64,000 nt of DNA from Triops longicaudatus. Taxonomy: Eukaryota > Arthropoda > Branchiopoda > Notostraca > Triopsidae. A program made the translations under genes and the position numbers. Positions within the stretch are counted from its first letter, which is position 1. Each line of letters begins with the position of its first letter. Shown here piece by piece: positions 8,350 to 21,420 of this stretch. A model generated the notes under the pieces. That model did not search any database. It saw nothing but the letters and a program-made list of their open reading frames with translations, and had not been told where the DNA came from. Where the stretch lies: positions 1-64,000 of the forward strand of contig JAGQDJ010000165.1 in the NCBI GenBank assembly GCA_022885665.1, given 5' to 3'.

Positions 8350-10230
8350 CAATCTTTAGACTTTTTTAGCTTCGCAGCTCGCACCAAGGACAAGCTGTGC
8401 GCCGTCGAGCGTTCTGAAGTTCAAAGGTTGTTTCAGTTTTTTCTTTGTGCGGTTGTGCGACTACAAAGTAAAAATGAAAAGCTGGGTTTGATGTACTGGT
8501 AAGAAACTGTGGAGTAGAACGTAAATAGTGTTCGAAGGGTGTCAGGCCTCAAAAGGGACTGCACATGCAGAAATTCCATCCCTATAGGTTGGTCAGAGTA
8601 ATACATTGTAGGCTAAGTCGACAGTTTTTCAACAGTCTTTATCAAATACAATAAAGCGTTAAGTAAGAGTGGAAATTTTGAAGCAGTAAACGCACTTGAA
8701 CATGTTTCTATGGAAAGGAACAGTTAACATGAAGCCACAACTGGGCGACAAGCAGAGGGAGACGTGGCCAACTGTAACACTGATAGGCAAATTTTAAAAT
8801 AAAATGCAAAAACTAGTGATAGAACTCGCAATTTCCCATAATATTATGTGTAAGTCACTTTAATGCCTTTCGGAACTCTGTTCAAATCTCAAAAAGTCGC
8901 ATAAGAGGAAACTTCAAAAATTATCTAAATTGTAGAGGTAATTTAGATGGAATGTATTTCAAAACTTCTTCAAAATTATTTTTGTAGGAATTTATTTTTA
9001 AACTTGATAAAAAAAAACTTTTAAAGTATGTTCTAAAAATGTAGAGATTCTTTAGATGGAGTTTATTTAATTAGGCATGTACAGTGCAGTCCAAAAAATG
9101 TTTCGGGAAAAGGTATAGGGAGAGTCGTGTAGTTTGACACGGGTTTATTTTCACACAGTGCTTTCATTTCTCAATCTACTGTTCGAAGAAGACTTAAACT
9201 GGTTAGACATTTACTGTACCTATACCTGAAAGTTATCGAAGAACATTACGCTTGCAGAGACCAAGATAGAAATTAATAACTACTTTTTCGCATTCGCGAC
9301 TTTGCTTTTGCTCTTTAAACTGAACCCTGTCGAACCAGCATCAGGCTACTTTTGTTCGCCAATTTTTAGGATTAGACACAGTCGAGTTTAGTGAACCTGA
9401 AACCTTTACTACTTTAGTAAAATTCACTACCGTTTTCAAGAAAACATGCATTAACTTCAAAATGGCGGTTTCGCCTATTAAAACACACCACGTTTCGTCT
9501 TACGTGTCACATACCGTAGTATACGCCTGCATTAGGGTGGCAGCGAGAAATAAATTGGAAAACGTTGCCATTGCTAAGAGAGTTATATTCAACGGCTCGC
9601 TGTCTTTAAACTATCGCACTTAGATTAGGAACTTACATTTAAGTAACAATAGATTCACAATAATACTTCCCAGCGCTTAGATACGCAGATGTCATTTGAG
9701 CGCGTAATCCCCATAACATTTTCCGACTGTAATGTAGATTATTTCATGTTAATTGCATTTAATGTCATCTACAAGGATACGATCACTGATTAATATCGTC
9801 TTCGTCGATGTCTTCTAAGTTTTCTTGTAACAATCTCGTACCTAATCTTTTGGTTCTCCATCCATTTGTACCCCATCGATTTAATTTAAATCAGGTTCTC
9901 AATTGCATTGCTATTCAACTTTTTGCACAATAGGGAAACTCAGGACATATTCTTCACGGCCTAAGCTTTCAAGACGTACTCTTCGCTAGCCGAATTTTTT
10001 CAACTTATTGACTTTCTTCAATGTGTACTGGATTGGAAGTCAACAATTTCAGTTTGTAAGGTTATTCTTATGTTTTGTTATTCAGCAATACAATTACTGC
10101 TCAGCCTGTTCCGCTGGTTTCCTTTAGTCAAACTATTGGCGACTTATCATGGCTCGTTGTAATAGACGGCGTTCATTCTAAGGGCTACCGCTTTATTCTG
10201 TCACGTGCCTTACAGTGCTAAATAATGTAG
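8350..10230. other. Intergenic DNA
   Basis: No gene is recognisable. The stretch holds a diverged tandem duplication (8911-9065) and a Tc1-like TACAGTG...CAAAAAA end at about 9079 without a partner. Otherwise it is AT-rich unique-looking DNA. Confidence 0.5.
8911..9065 (+). repeat. Diverged direct duplication, period about 110 bp
   Basis: TCTAAATTGTAGAGG...TTTAGATGGAATGTATTT at about 8924 recurs as TCTAAAAATGTAGAG...TTTAGATGGAGTTTATTT at about 9033. The preceding A/T-rich segments also resemble each other. It is an old tandem duplication with no coding content. Confidence 0.6.
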
Positions 10231-10232
10231 GG

Positions 10233-11299
10233 GCAGTGGTTTTCAAACTGTGAGACGCGGCTCCCAAGGGAGCTGCGACCATTGGATAGGGTAGCCGCGG
10301 GTCCTGTTAACAACGGATGATTTGCCACACTGTTATGCTTTTTTTCTCGCAAGCTTTGAGAAGTAACAACCGATGTAACTAAACGTTGGCGTTTATCAGA
10401 CATGAAAATAACGTGGAGAAATTTTTAATAGGTTGAACTCATGTTCACATCCACCGGAGTTTAAAATTGTCGTGTATTTAATTAAAACCCGACCACTGAA
10501 AAGTAGGCTTTTCCTTTCTCTATTACTGCAATTCCCGGTGGCTTTCACATGGAAATGTCCTGAAGAGGGTATATGAACTCAGGAATGAGCTTCATTCCAA
10601 CCTAACTGAAGGACACACCATTTTGAAAAATAATTGTCAATTACGATTTTATATTGAAAATGGTGCAGCTTTGCGACATATTTGACAAGCTCAAGACTTT
10701 AATTCCGTCTTTGCAAGTATGTAATTATATTTCAGTCCCAGCTTGAAGACATTTCTTCGGACTTTATTTTCAAATCTAAGTTCAACGCCTCATTGCTCTC
10801 AGAATTCTGGCCCTTGGTTAAGAAGAGCACCCAGAAATAAGGATGAGAGCTCTTCGAATTTTGATTGCCTTTGCGACATGTTACTTTCGCGAGGCAGGTT
10901 TTATGGTTTAGCATCAATTAAAACAGTACAGGTGGCTACTCAATTTTCAAACGAAATGCAAGCCGCAAATTCCAATACTGAACCAAGATTTGAAAACTCT
11001 GATTAAAAAAAGGCAAACATATCCCTCTTACTGAGTTAGCACATGAATAAACTTCGTATTTTTTGTGAAATCCGAGTCAAGTGTGGAAGCCAAATAAACA
11101 CATTATAATTCGACTTCAGATCCGTCTTTAATTTTTACAAGCGTAACTGGGAACAAATGTAAAATAGACTCGCATATAATAAATGAAAACCTACGATCGT
11201 TTGTGTTCTTTTATTTGGGGTCATATACTGGAGGGGAGCCGGGATGGGTTTGTACTTGTGGAAGGGGAGTAGTGGACCAAAAAAGTTTGAAAACTACTC
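10233..11299 (+). mobile_element. Decayed hAT DNA transposon with TIRs and target-site duplication
   Basis: The left end reads GCAGTGGTTTTCAAACTGTG and the right end, reverse-complemented, reads GAGTAGTTTTCAAACTTTTT. Both belong to the CAGTGGTTCTCAAACTGTG-type hAT terminal inverted repeat. The flanks carry an 8-bp duplication, ATGTAGGG (10225-10232) and ATGTAAGG (11300-11307), 7 of 8 identical, the length hAT elements make. The interior encodes a broken hAT transposase C-terminus on the + strand. Only about the last third of a transposase fits in 1.07 kb, so this is an internally deleted copy. Confidence 0.85.
10439..11034 (+). pseudogene. hAT transposase C-terminal pseudogene
   Basis: Read across three frames, the + strand gives consecutive hAT transposase signatures: IVVYLIKTRPLKSRLF (about 10466), VYELRNEL with preceding LKR (about 10565), FDKLKTLIPSLQ (about 10680), and ALRILIAFATCYFREAGF (about 10850), the hAT dimerisation-domain hallmark. 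It then ends KKRQTYPSY before a stop at 11034. Several frameshifts and in-frame stops lie between and within these pieces. The N-terminal BED zinc finger and most of the catalytic region are absent. It resembles ZBED5/hAT-type transposases. It is clearly inactive. Confidence 0.85.
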
Positions 11300-11307
11300 A
11301 TGTAAGG

Positions 11308-13230
11308 TATATGAAAAAACAATGAGACAAGCCGTCTGGAAATCTGGAAGTGTAATACTTTACGAAATACTTTGGAAATTATGGGTTCTCCGACCTACCC
11401 TATGTCCAAACTACCCCGATTTCTAAACGGAAAATGTTGAAGCCCAAGATTCTCTTTGCGACTCAGAAAGTACTTTTCTCAATATAAGAGCTTGTTAAAT
11501 TTCGATGTAAGAAATAACATAAAAAATATGACACGACAGGAGCTAAAGATGTTGTAAAAAAAAAGCGACGCCCCTGTTGAAACGGTTGATCGAGAAAAGG
11601 GCAGTAGGACGACCTACCTCGTTGACAAAAAAGCTCTTGTGTCTATTTGAGATTGCCGGTAAAGAAATGTGAGGATAGTTTGGCCTGTGTGAAACTTCGT
11701 TTAAGTTGAAGAGGATTTGCCCAATTGAGATCGACGTTCTGGGAAAGCTAGAGCAGCGTCGATAAGGCTAATGTGGGTTGGAACAGTTGGAATGGAAACC
11801 AAGCTTTTGACAGAAAACTAAAACAAGTTCAAGTCTGGAGATCACTTGGAAGGTTTTCGAAAGCAAGATGAATGTGATAAGGAAGTTTGTCAAAGTTTCT
11901 TTCATGGAAGTGTATAAGAGTGGAACAGGGAAGAAAACATTTAAAGGTGGCTACATCTATTTTGAACGTTTTTTTTGTTCCCTCGTGCAAAAAATACAAG
12001 ATTGCGTAAGAAAGAAATGTTTCTGGGAGAAATCTAGTGTTGCCTTACAAATTGTTTCCTCGAAAATGTTTTCATTTTGTGTTTCTTGCAGAGCTTTCGT
12101 CCGTGTTTGTTAAGTTTTAAAATCACTCAGTTCAGTGCCCAACTCTCAGATGCTTTTGGCAAGCTGGAAAAGCAAGCTTCTTAAGTAGCAAGATCGTGTC
12201 TAGACAAACTTCCAGAACAGCAGTTGACGATTTACAAGTTTCTATGCCTTTAACTTGTCATAACGCACGAAAAAAAGGCAGAGAAAGAGGGAAACGTTTA
12301 CTTTGGCGGGCCGTGGAAGGTAAAAAGGAGAGAAAACATGCGATGTGATCGCGTGATTTATCTTGTCGTGAATGATTTTATTATTGAGCAGTTTCGTCAA
12401 TTCTGGCTAGATCTTTGTGAGCTATTTGCTTTAGAGGCTTACTGCGTAGCAAGGTTTAATGAACACTGAACATGACAGCATCGGAAGCATGATTGGAAAC
12501 GAAAATGCTTCGTCTCTACGAACTTTTGCAACAAAACCTGTAGAAGAGGATTTCTTGGTGGTAGAAGAGAGGGGGACAGATGTTAGTGCTGTCTCAGCGT
12601 TTCTGATTGAAGAGATTCATTCGTGCAGAGCAAGAAAAAAATACCAGCCAAGCCAAGTAAGCTATCATTTGCTTTTTTTCTTTCGATCCTTCACACACAA
12701 TCCGGCCAAAAGGACAAAGAATGCACTCTGCTTAGCTTGTTCCTTCTTTACACAAAATCTTGAGTTGTTATCTCATATTTTTTTGGCAATGCAGTCGACT
12801 TCCTTTAACATCACCGAATTAAAAAATAGCGTTTCCGAGAAAATTCTCTTCCACGCGAAAAAAGCTTTACATTAAGCAAATTGGAATATGTAGCAATGTC
12901 TTAAATTTTCTTCATCACGTTACTTGTTTGTTTACATTTCAAAAATGGCAATTTCACATACCATTTATATTTGTATGTTTTTACAAGTTACGTATGTTGC
13001 AAGATTTGCTGCTTTGATTCATTTTATGGCGTCACATTACATCATACACTCATAGATGGCGTGTGCTACAGCACGTGCAGCTAAAAACGAAAATATGTAA
13101 GGTATGGACTCTGTTTTTACACTTACTTAAAAAAGTATTATTTTTATACGTAATAATTGATTGAAATGATATTTATTCCCAAGGGGACCAAATTGTCTAA
13201 TTTATGTAAGGAGCTTCAAAATAGGAGATT
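11308..13230. other. Intergenic DNA
   Basis: No recognisable gene. An ORF at 12459-12875 (138 codons) has no family resemblance and no codon bias different from its surroundings, so I leave it out. No repeats were noted. Confidence 0.5.
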
Positions 13231-13239
13231 CCGTTTACT

Positions 13240-13595
13240 ACGAATGCTTTTTGCCCGTCTCGTGCGCTGCGCAGGGACCCACGCACGCCTCGGCTCAAGC
13301 TTGTCCCTTGCTGCCAGTGTCCAGAAGCCCGCCAAATCCCGTCCAGGGCTTCATTCGCCGAGTAGACGCCGCTGGAACAAGACGCGTAGTCTGGGACTTG
13401 TGGTGCTACATATTAGGATTACGTGTGCAGTGTGGCGAAAAACAGTGAACTGCTGGTTTTGTTTACCTTCGAGTGAACTAAAGTGTGTGTTCGTGAGTTT
13501 TCACTTGTTTCCTTAACAAAGTGGTTCACTTGTTACAAAATTTACCAGGGATTAATGGATTATTCTTAAAAAACTCATCCTACCTAAGATCAACG
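13240..13595 (+). promoter_or_regulatory. CpG-rich stretch; candidate promoter / 5' non-coding exon of the fat-like cadherin gene
   Basis: Between about 13245 and 13390 the sequence is unusually rich in G+C and CpG for this window. Downstream, CAACG|GTAAGC forms a strong splice donor at 13595/13596. The first coding exon of the cadherin begins with a canonical acceptor and no local promoter, so a non-coding exon upstream on this strand is required. This is the best candidate I see, but the link is inference only. It would imply a 20.2-kb first intron. Confidence 0.25.
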
Positions 13596-16500
13596 GTAAG
13601 CTCGTTTCTTTTGTGTTGCGCAAATTGTCCTTTTTGGAAGTTTACCTAGTTTTATAAGCCAAAGTGCAAACTTTACCAGAGATCGGAGGTCTTTTCAAAG
13701 CGTGAAACTTGTTTTGAGGATCTTAAGACGCTTGGAAAGCGTGGAACGGACTCCGCCAAGGCTGGAATAGCCTCAGTGGGGCTAATAAAGGCAGACCATC
13801 TTGTCGTTTCCCTATATTCCTTTTGCTAGTTACTGCCCCTTTTTTTGTTGGTCAGTCTCCGTCCGCTTTTGTTTTTCGGCCAAGACGTGTTACTTGCAAT
13901 TAACTTAATACCCCCGGCTTGGCCAGTTTCTCTCGGTTGCACTTAACGTAACCTCTCTCCCCGGGGTTACGAGACTTACACGAACACACAAGAAAATCAA
14001 CTTAGCCTAACACATGTTAGCGTGGTCCATAAACACGTGACGCTACTTTTGGCCTATAAACGGTTTTCAACCACCCATCATGTCCTATTTCAGTTTTAGG
14101 CCATTTTAAACTTGATCTGTCAACTTTTCAGGTTAACAGTGATCACATATAAATCGATATACTTTCCTTAAAATACCAACCGTGCTTCATTTCCATGTGT
14201 CCCTAGATTCACTTGTGTACCTTATTACAGTCAAATGATAGTGAAAACCTACAATCATGGAAATGAATGTGACGTCAAATGACCATGGCGTGGCAAATTT
14301 CTGGGAGAAAATGCCCACGCACGTCTTCTCAGTACATTTCACCTCGTCTCGGAGAATTCTAGAGCCTTTTTTATTCCTAGGACCATACTTGCATTATCCA
14401 TGTGAAGAAACGGCGAATGTGGACAATGCCAAATTTGCCACACACCTGTAACGATGAACCTGCAATATTTTCGCCAGAGTAACATTTTCTGTTGACTGCT
14501 TCTTAAACGATTCTAAGACATAGGACAGATAGGAAACGTAAGCAAGTTGCGTCTCGCCGAGTTAATTTACTGCGCAATGCAAAATTTATGAAAAGAGTGA
14601 TGACGAACAAATAAGTAGATTAGACACCTCGAGATAGATTTTTTTTAAATAAACGTTAAGAGGCATGGTTCTGAGGAACGTAATACTGGGCTAGCTTGCT
14701 TCGTAAAGCAAGGGATTGGAAAGTGCTGTGATTCAGCTACTTATCTAGGTCGTTTTGCTCAAGCTTTGTAAGTAACGTGTATCTATAAAGGCATACAGAC
14801 GAAAAAGGGGGCCAAGTGCAAGTAAAAAGGAGCAACAGCAGGCAAACGAGAGTTTTTCATGCAGAAAAGAAGTTTGGAGGGGGTCGAAAAGTTCCCTCTA
14901 TTTATCAGCTTGCCCATTCTACCTTCTTGTGCCTTTTAATTTTTGGCTGCTTTAAGACTTGAGGTTTCTGAGTCTGCGATTACGATATTTGGTTCATTAT
15001 CCGCCTTCGTTATCACCATTCCAAGGCGATTACCTTAGATATCAATTTTGTGGTAGTCTTTGAGTGAGGGGAAATTAATAAAATTACGCTGTGTTTGTAA
15101 TTGCAACTGGTGGATAAGGAAACTGAAGGTGTTGGGAAGTGACAACACGGAAAGGCGAGGTGAAACGGAGGGATGATGATGGAAGAGGTGGGGAGTAATT
15201 GAGGAAGAAAATTTGCATAGAATGGTAGGAAGTAAGAAGGGTCACAAGAAAGAAGAGAGAAAAGGTAAGGGAGAACTTGAAACCTGTCTCCATGTCTGGC
15301 GAGTTTCGAAGCAGATGCTTTGTCGGTTTTTCCAGAAGGTAAGAAACAAAGAAATGAAGACAAAAAGAAGTGAATTGGAAAAGAAGTTGGGCAGCCTCAT
15401 GTGCTTGGTGCCCAAAACATTAGAAAAACAGACTTGGGCGATCCGAAACCACAGAAGGAGACGATTTTTTTTTTTGTGAGTAAGGTTTGACATTCACTAT
15501 TTTTTTGTGTGAGTAGTTTATAATAAGAGCCTTAGATTTTCTTTTCCTTTTTATGGATGAAAGGAAAAGTTTTTGTTTAGGATTTTGTTTTCTTAGAACC
15601 TTCGGATTTTGTTGAGAATTCTCTAGGGCATCTTTTTGTATTTTTTTTTTAATTTATGCAAAGATGCTTGATTTTGCCATGTGTGCAGGTCTTGCGGCAT
15701 TAACTTTTGAAAGATGCCATAGCAAGGGAAAAGAAACCGAAAACGAAGGTAAATGACAGGTGAATGTAACCCCAGGCAGGAAGCTTTTTGTGCGAAAGGA
15801 TGAAAAAAGTTTTGTCCTTCACACATGTGTTCACGCTTTTGGGCTTTCGGCCAAGAAGTTGAGTGAGTTTGAAGATTGCCATCTTTGTGTGTATATTGTG
15901 TACCTAATAGATGTTCGGGATTTTGCGTTCTTTTGTAAATCTATTTGAGAGGACAAGAGTTTCGAGAAGGTTGTTGTAGGGATTTTTTTTTGTCACAAAT
16001 GAAATGAAAATTAGGTAGAGGAGAGGAAGGTCGTGTTTTGTTAGTCCTATCATTTTTTCGATTCGTAAAGCGTCCAAGGTTTTATGTGAGATTTAGAACA
16101 GTTGTAAACAAACATTTTGAATATTTTTTATTCTCGAAGGATAGCTAGATTTAAAGCCTAGAAAAGGATTGAGGTCCTAGAGCTGATATCACGAGTAAGA
16201 AACGATGCTAAGGAGATTTAAACGGATTAATCCGAATAATGTTTGCATAGCAGTGAATGGCTTTGCTTTTTTTCTAGAAAAAATGAAAAAAACTTTAAAT
16301 ATACCATCTTCATGAAGAATGGAGAAATGGTCAAAGTTGGCCTATTTTTGTTTGACTACTCCATCTCTGTGTTGTGTATCGTCTATTTTATCTAGATTTG
16401 CGAATTAGTGTGCATTTCGTTGAACGTTTTCAAGACCTTTTAAATATCTAGCTTTTGCTCTCTTGTATGTTACGTGGAATTGTGAGCAGGACTTCCAAAA

Positions 16501-18249
16501 TCTCCTGTTCAAACCTTTTTCGTATTAATCCCTGTAGTAAGCGAGGTTCGTCAAAAAGTCTGTTAATTAGCTACTACGCCAAGCGTTCCAGTTGAACTCG
16601 ACGCTCTGTTCGTGTCGAGGGTAAAGAAATCTGTCCATCACAGCCTTGAAACATTTTTTTTATAAATAGCTCAAAATTCTGTTAAAACAGCCGCCTTGAA
16701 GAACCGAAGAACCTCACATGTCCAGACTGGCCTACTACGAAAGTTAAAAGACGGCGAAGCAATACCAAAACCTTGTCGAATTCAGTCCCTCGTCTTTCCT
16801 CCTCTTCCTCCTTTCTTTTCCATTCCTTTTTCGCTTTCGGTTCCAGAACGTTAAATGATCTCGTGCTGTACATTCGTTGGTCGCGCACATTTTTCTCATC
16901 ACCCCGAGATTTTGAGCTTCCACTTACAATCTACCCCCTGAAAAGACTCCGTGCCATTGAGCTCTGTACCAGTAATTTCGCCCCCTTTTTCCTTCTTGTT
17001 TCTACCCCAACAATGCTTACCTTTGTGTTCTTCAAAAGTTGCTCGGAATTCTTCCTTGGGTAACCATGAATTAATCGTGGTACAAGTCTAGAAAAGTTTA
17101 AGCTCCCGGGCAGCGTGGAGTTGAAAAAAGAGGCGTGGCCTTCGATCAGCTGCCAAATGCAGTTAGCAAGTGAGAAACGGCGTCTTACAAACATTTTCTC
17201 TTGGCTGTTGTTGCGGCAGAGGCGGCGAGTTACAAACAGGCACGATCAGTCGTTCAAATCGCCTGAGCGTCCATTAATGAAGCCCAGAAGAAAAACTGCT
17301 TCATTGCTCATTTAACCTCAACTCATTTAAAATGGCGTCATTGCCTGCCACAGAAACTATTCTTATTGCCCCTGGTGATAAATCAAATAAGGAGGAAAGG
17401 GGCTTCCAACTTTTGCAAGTATTCCTTGAATTAACAATGCTAAGAAAGAGCGACATACCGTGATGACAATCGTCGGAAGAAGATTTTTCTACGCCTGAAA
17501 TATTGAGAACTAATCCTAAGACTGGAAAACGAGGAAAGTTTGAGGGCATTAGCTAAAGACACGTAGAAAAATATTTAAGCCTTGGAATAGTTAAGGCCCG
17601 TCTCCGAAAATTTTAAGAAAAGTGCCAATGACAAGGTCAATTTATGACGTGTGTCGCTTTTTTTTTCATTTTCGTAATTAACTCTTTTGAAGGGGGATGA
17701 ATGTTACACTAGACTCATCTCGCTCATTTTTAAGTAGTCCTCGTTATTTTTTTTTCTTGCTGAGGAGAAAAAAGGTTGACAAAAGCACAGTTTAAGAGCA
17801 AAATGAGCCCAACTGGAGGGAGTGTAGCCACCAAGGATAAACTTTTTGGGGATAAAGATGACACTTATGAGGTTTCAAAAGTTAAAAGAGTTTCGTAAAA
17901 ACTTGGTGGGAGAGCCTTTAGGGAACTTTAGAAAGACCAGTCTTCTTAACCCTAATTAAACAACACGTCCATAAAGAGAGAATATTTGGGATATGGGACG
18001 ACGAGGAAAGATTCTTAATTAGCACATATTTCACGAAGATTTTGCATGTAGAATTTTAAAGTTTAGTGCTGTTGCATTACGTAGGACAAAAGTGGAGAGC
18101 AAGCTTTTTTTCCCCATGATAAATAGACCCATGTATACACCACCCGTATGTGTATAGCGAATGAGGTAAACGTGGAGGAAATTAATACACCTGACCCTGA
18201 GTTTTTCTCTAGACAAACACCTGTATAAGATACATACGTTCACCTCTAA

Positions 18250-18275
18250 CGCTGGGCTTCATTCATAACCCAGCG
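18250..18275. repeat. 7-bp perfect hairpin
   Basis: CGCTGGG (18250-18256) and CCCAGCG (18269-18275) flank a 12-nt loop. It is GC-rich within AT-rich DNA. Its function is unknown. Confidence 0.6.
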
Positions 18276-18826
18276 CATATATTTCAGTGCTTTCATTTGC
18301 TTGTGCCCGTGAACGAGAAAAAGTAAGAAGACCTCCAGTGCCTGAAAAAGGAAAATCCGTGTGGTTGCATGCACCCACGCTGAAATTGGGCAACAGTTTC
18401 AGAACGGGCTATGGACCTGAAAACGTTTGAAAAATACTGACCAGACCTGTCTGTCAATGTCAAGCACCTCTTTACCTTGACGTCGAGGGACAAATGGAAA
18501 ATGTTCCAATCAAAGGTTAGGAAAGGAAACTTCGTGGCCTTCAAACGTTCGAAATCAGCGTATTCGTTTTTCGAACGTTCCCGACAGCCTGCGTTCTCTT
18601 GAATATATGCTTGTGCGAAGGCGAGCACAGGAAGTTAGAGCACCGTACTGTAATTTAGTGCTTGACCAACGCAACAGTGAAATGTCACTAGTCTCCCAAA
18701 CGTTGTAGAAACGGGAGTTCTTTTTTTTTCTGCTCGTGGACTGATCGAAAATACCTAGTGGAGGAAATATTTGGACTTGGTGCAAATATGGGCTGCCAGT
18801 GGTGCACAGATAACGAAAGACACGGT

Positions 18827-18854
18827 TTATACACTAGCACTTACTAGTGTATAA
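18827..18854. repeat. 11-bp perfect inverted repeat
   Basis: TTATACACTAG (18827-18837) and CTAGTGTATAA (18844-18854) are exact reverse complements around a 6-nt loop (CACTTA). No flanking duplication was found. Confidence 0.85.
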
Positions 18855-21368
18855 GCATATTGTATGAATAATTCAAATCTTATCTAGTGTTTAATTACTC
18901 TATTAATTTACGGACATACATCAATTCCTTTCACTAGTAGCCCAAATTTACACCACCTTTCTCAAGGGGCAATCTAGTCAAGGTTCAGAAAAGTTCCAAT
19001 ATCTCACATTCACGTTTAACTCTGAAATACTTTAATGCACATTTTGCAGTTGAAATAACTTTTTTTTCGTTTTGGCTATTTCCTTTATGTCGACTCAGAT
19101 ATCAATTAATCAAATTGTAGCCCGTACGTGCACCTTTTCTTCTACTTTCCTGTTGTAGACCCTGTCGCATTTTCTACGCTGCAAGATTTTTTTCCCAAGA
19201 TTTCTAATTGGCTTGAATGTAAAATGAATAATGAAAAGTACTGAGAGTTTTGCAAAAGATATTCGTGAACATTTTGGCGTAGACTAACTCAGTAAAGAAG
19301 ACAAGGCAACAGAGACAAAGATACATGAACAAGGCAACTGTGAATTTGTTTCAAGGCACTGAAATTTGGCTATGAAGCGTAAAGCGCTCCGTCTTCCACG
19401 CTTCTCATGCCTTGACAGGAGAAATTCTGGAAATAAGGGGTGGGAAAGTAAAGCACGTGGTTTGAAATGTGCAGTCGAACAACAATCAAACATTTGTTTT
19501 TGGCCCGACACCACCAAACATTCTTCTAAGATAGCATTATTGGAAAGTTCGTACCCGTTAGAAACGAATTCAGAGCGTTTGAGAAAAAGTTACAACATAG
19601 ACACGAGCAAATGGACATGCATCGAAGCGCATTGCTCTTTTTGCGTTGAACTTGACTCGTCAGGAGGAACATTTTTGCTCGGTCATGTCGCAAAAATATT
19701 GTAAAAACTGTTAGATTTTCACACAATCATTCAAAAATGTCTAATTTCTTCCTCGAAGTGCCAGCGAAATGTAAACACGGTCCGAAGTCACTTTAAACTG
19801 CGCCCTTGTAAGTTCGATTTTCAAAACGTCCTGAAATTTTCGGTCGTCCAAGTTCCGTTGTTAATTAGGTTACAAGGGTAGAAATAGCTTTTAGGAGCAT
19901 TTGAGAAATTCGTAAGATTTTTTCTCCTTTTTGCGCATGTTGGAACACTTCCAAGTGTGTTAAGGGAAGAAAAGAGGGAAAATCATAGAGTTCCGGAGCT
20001 CTCACAGAGGGTGAAAGAAGGGGTTTTGGGGGCGTTCTTGTTCTCTAGCAATAATGGAACTCTTCTCCTCAGCATATGTTTTAGTTTTTTGGGGGCATTT
20101 AGGCAGGAAATTTTTAGTGTCTAAGAGGGTTAGGAAATAAAAGCCGGGGTAAATTAAACTACGTTTCACCCCTTGGGTGACAATTCTTCGAAAAACTTGG
20201 GAAGTTTCCTGTGCATTCATCCCTGCTTCACCCCTTGAAGTAGGCCAACGAAGTTTTATAGTTGTTGTGTCTTTAGATTTCTGGGGAAGAAGGGGTGTGG
20301 TTTTATGGCTGTAGAAATTTTATTAGGAGGTTTTGGGCGCTTTTTGAGGAGAAGGAAGAAGGATGCAAAAGAAAGGTATGAAACAAGATAACAATTCGAT
20401 AGGGTAATTTTTGTAGAGGTCTTTGATTCAAAGCAGCTGTGATTTCCATGGTTCGAGTTATTCTTGTCGTTTTTCCACAGCTAAGCATTGTGGTAATTTG
20501 GTAGCTGAGTTAGGAAAAGGAGAATATGTGTGTCATAGTGGAGGATTTCGGGGTGGGATGGTAGTGTGTCTAATCCGCTTTGCTGTGGTTTCAAAAGTTT
20601 TTGTGTCTAAAACCAGAAAGAAGAGGGGAAAAAAGAACATCAAGTTGGAAGTATTGTTATCCTCAGCGACTATTGTAAACGTCCTAACCCATATCACACG
20701 AACTGGATGACATTGTATCCTGAAACCTTTCATTGAAATAACGAAATGAAGAAAAAAAGGAAAGGCGAAGTTGAGTGATGGAGGCCTTATAGTTTTTTTT
20801 TTTTCTTTAAAGTTGTAAGGTTCCAGTTTCCGTCTTTCTAGATTGTTTCAGTTTATGTCGATGTCGTGAAGACATTGAAAGTGTTAAGAAGCAGGTTCTC
20901 GGTGGTAAAACGGTGTCGTTCTGTAGTTGGTGGCACGGTATATGGCCGTAAATTTGGATTACAGAGCAGGTGAGATAAAAGTGAGAAGGTAAAAGGAGAT
21001 AAAGACTGTGGGAACGGGAATAAAGATTATGGTGCACAAAGGAAAGCGAGTTTGTCTTAAGGCGATGTGGTCAAAAACTGATTTTTCCGCTTTTTTATTT
21101 TGGATACAAAAGAGTGTCCAGTGAACCTTAAGGGTATAGGGCACTAGTTTAGGATAATAGCTTTTTAGAACGGGGGAAAATTAAAGACAAGTTGGTGTTT
21201 GGAGTTGTTTTTAGACCAACAAAGACGAAAGTGTCGAATCAAAAAGAGAGGAAGCGACTTACGAAGAGTAATGTGAGAAAATGAAGTGTGTAAATTGACT
21301 TGAATGGCTCTGGTGACGCCAGAAAGAGTTTGGATCAAGTTCTGCGTTGGTGAGAACAGAAAACTTGT

Positions 21369-21420
21369 GACATCTGAAGTTAAGCACAGCAGTGTTACGT
21401 TTTCTAAACTGTACTATTGG
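21369..21420 (+). repeat. Possible 5S rRNA-derived fragment
   Basis: GACATCTGAAGTTAAGCA contains the 5S rRNA internal control region core (GAAGTTAAGCA), and TTGGGAA follows about 40 bp on, as in the 3' part of 5S rRNA. The intervening sequence does not match well. It is at best a decayed 5S pseudogene or 5S-derived SINE. Confidence 0.25.

Noticed and set aside
9079..9105. Tc1/mariner-like end (TACAGTGCAGTCCAAAAAA)
   Set aside because: No matching opposite end or transposase was found nearby, so the similarity may be chance.
12459..12875. 138-codon ORF on the plus strand
   Set aside because: No family resemblance, no promoter or splice signals that fit, and composition like its flanks.
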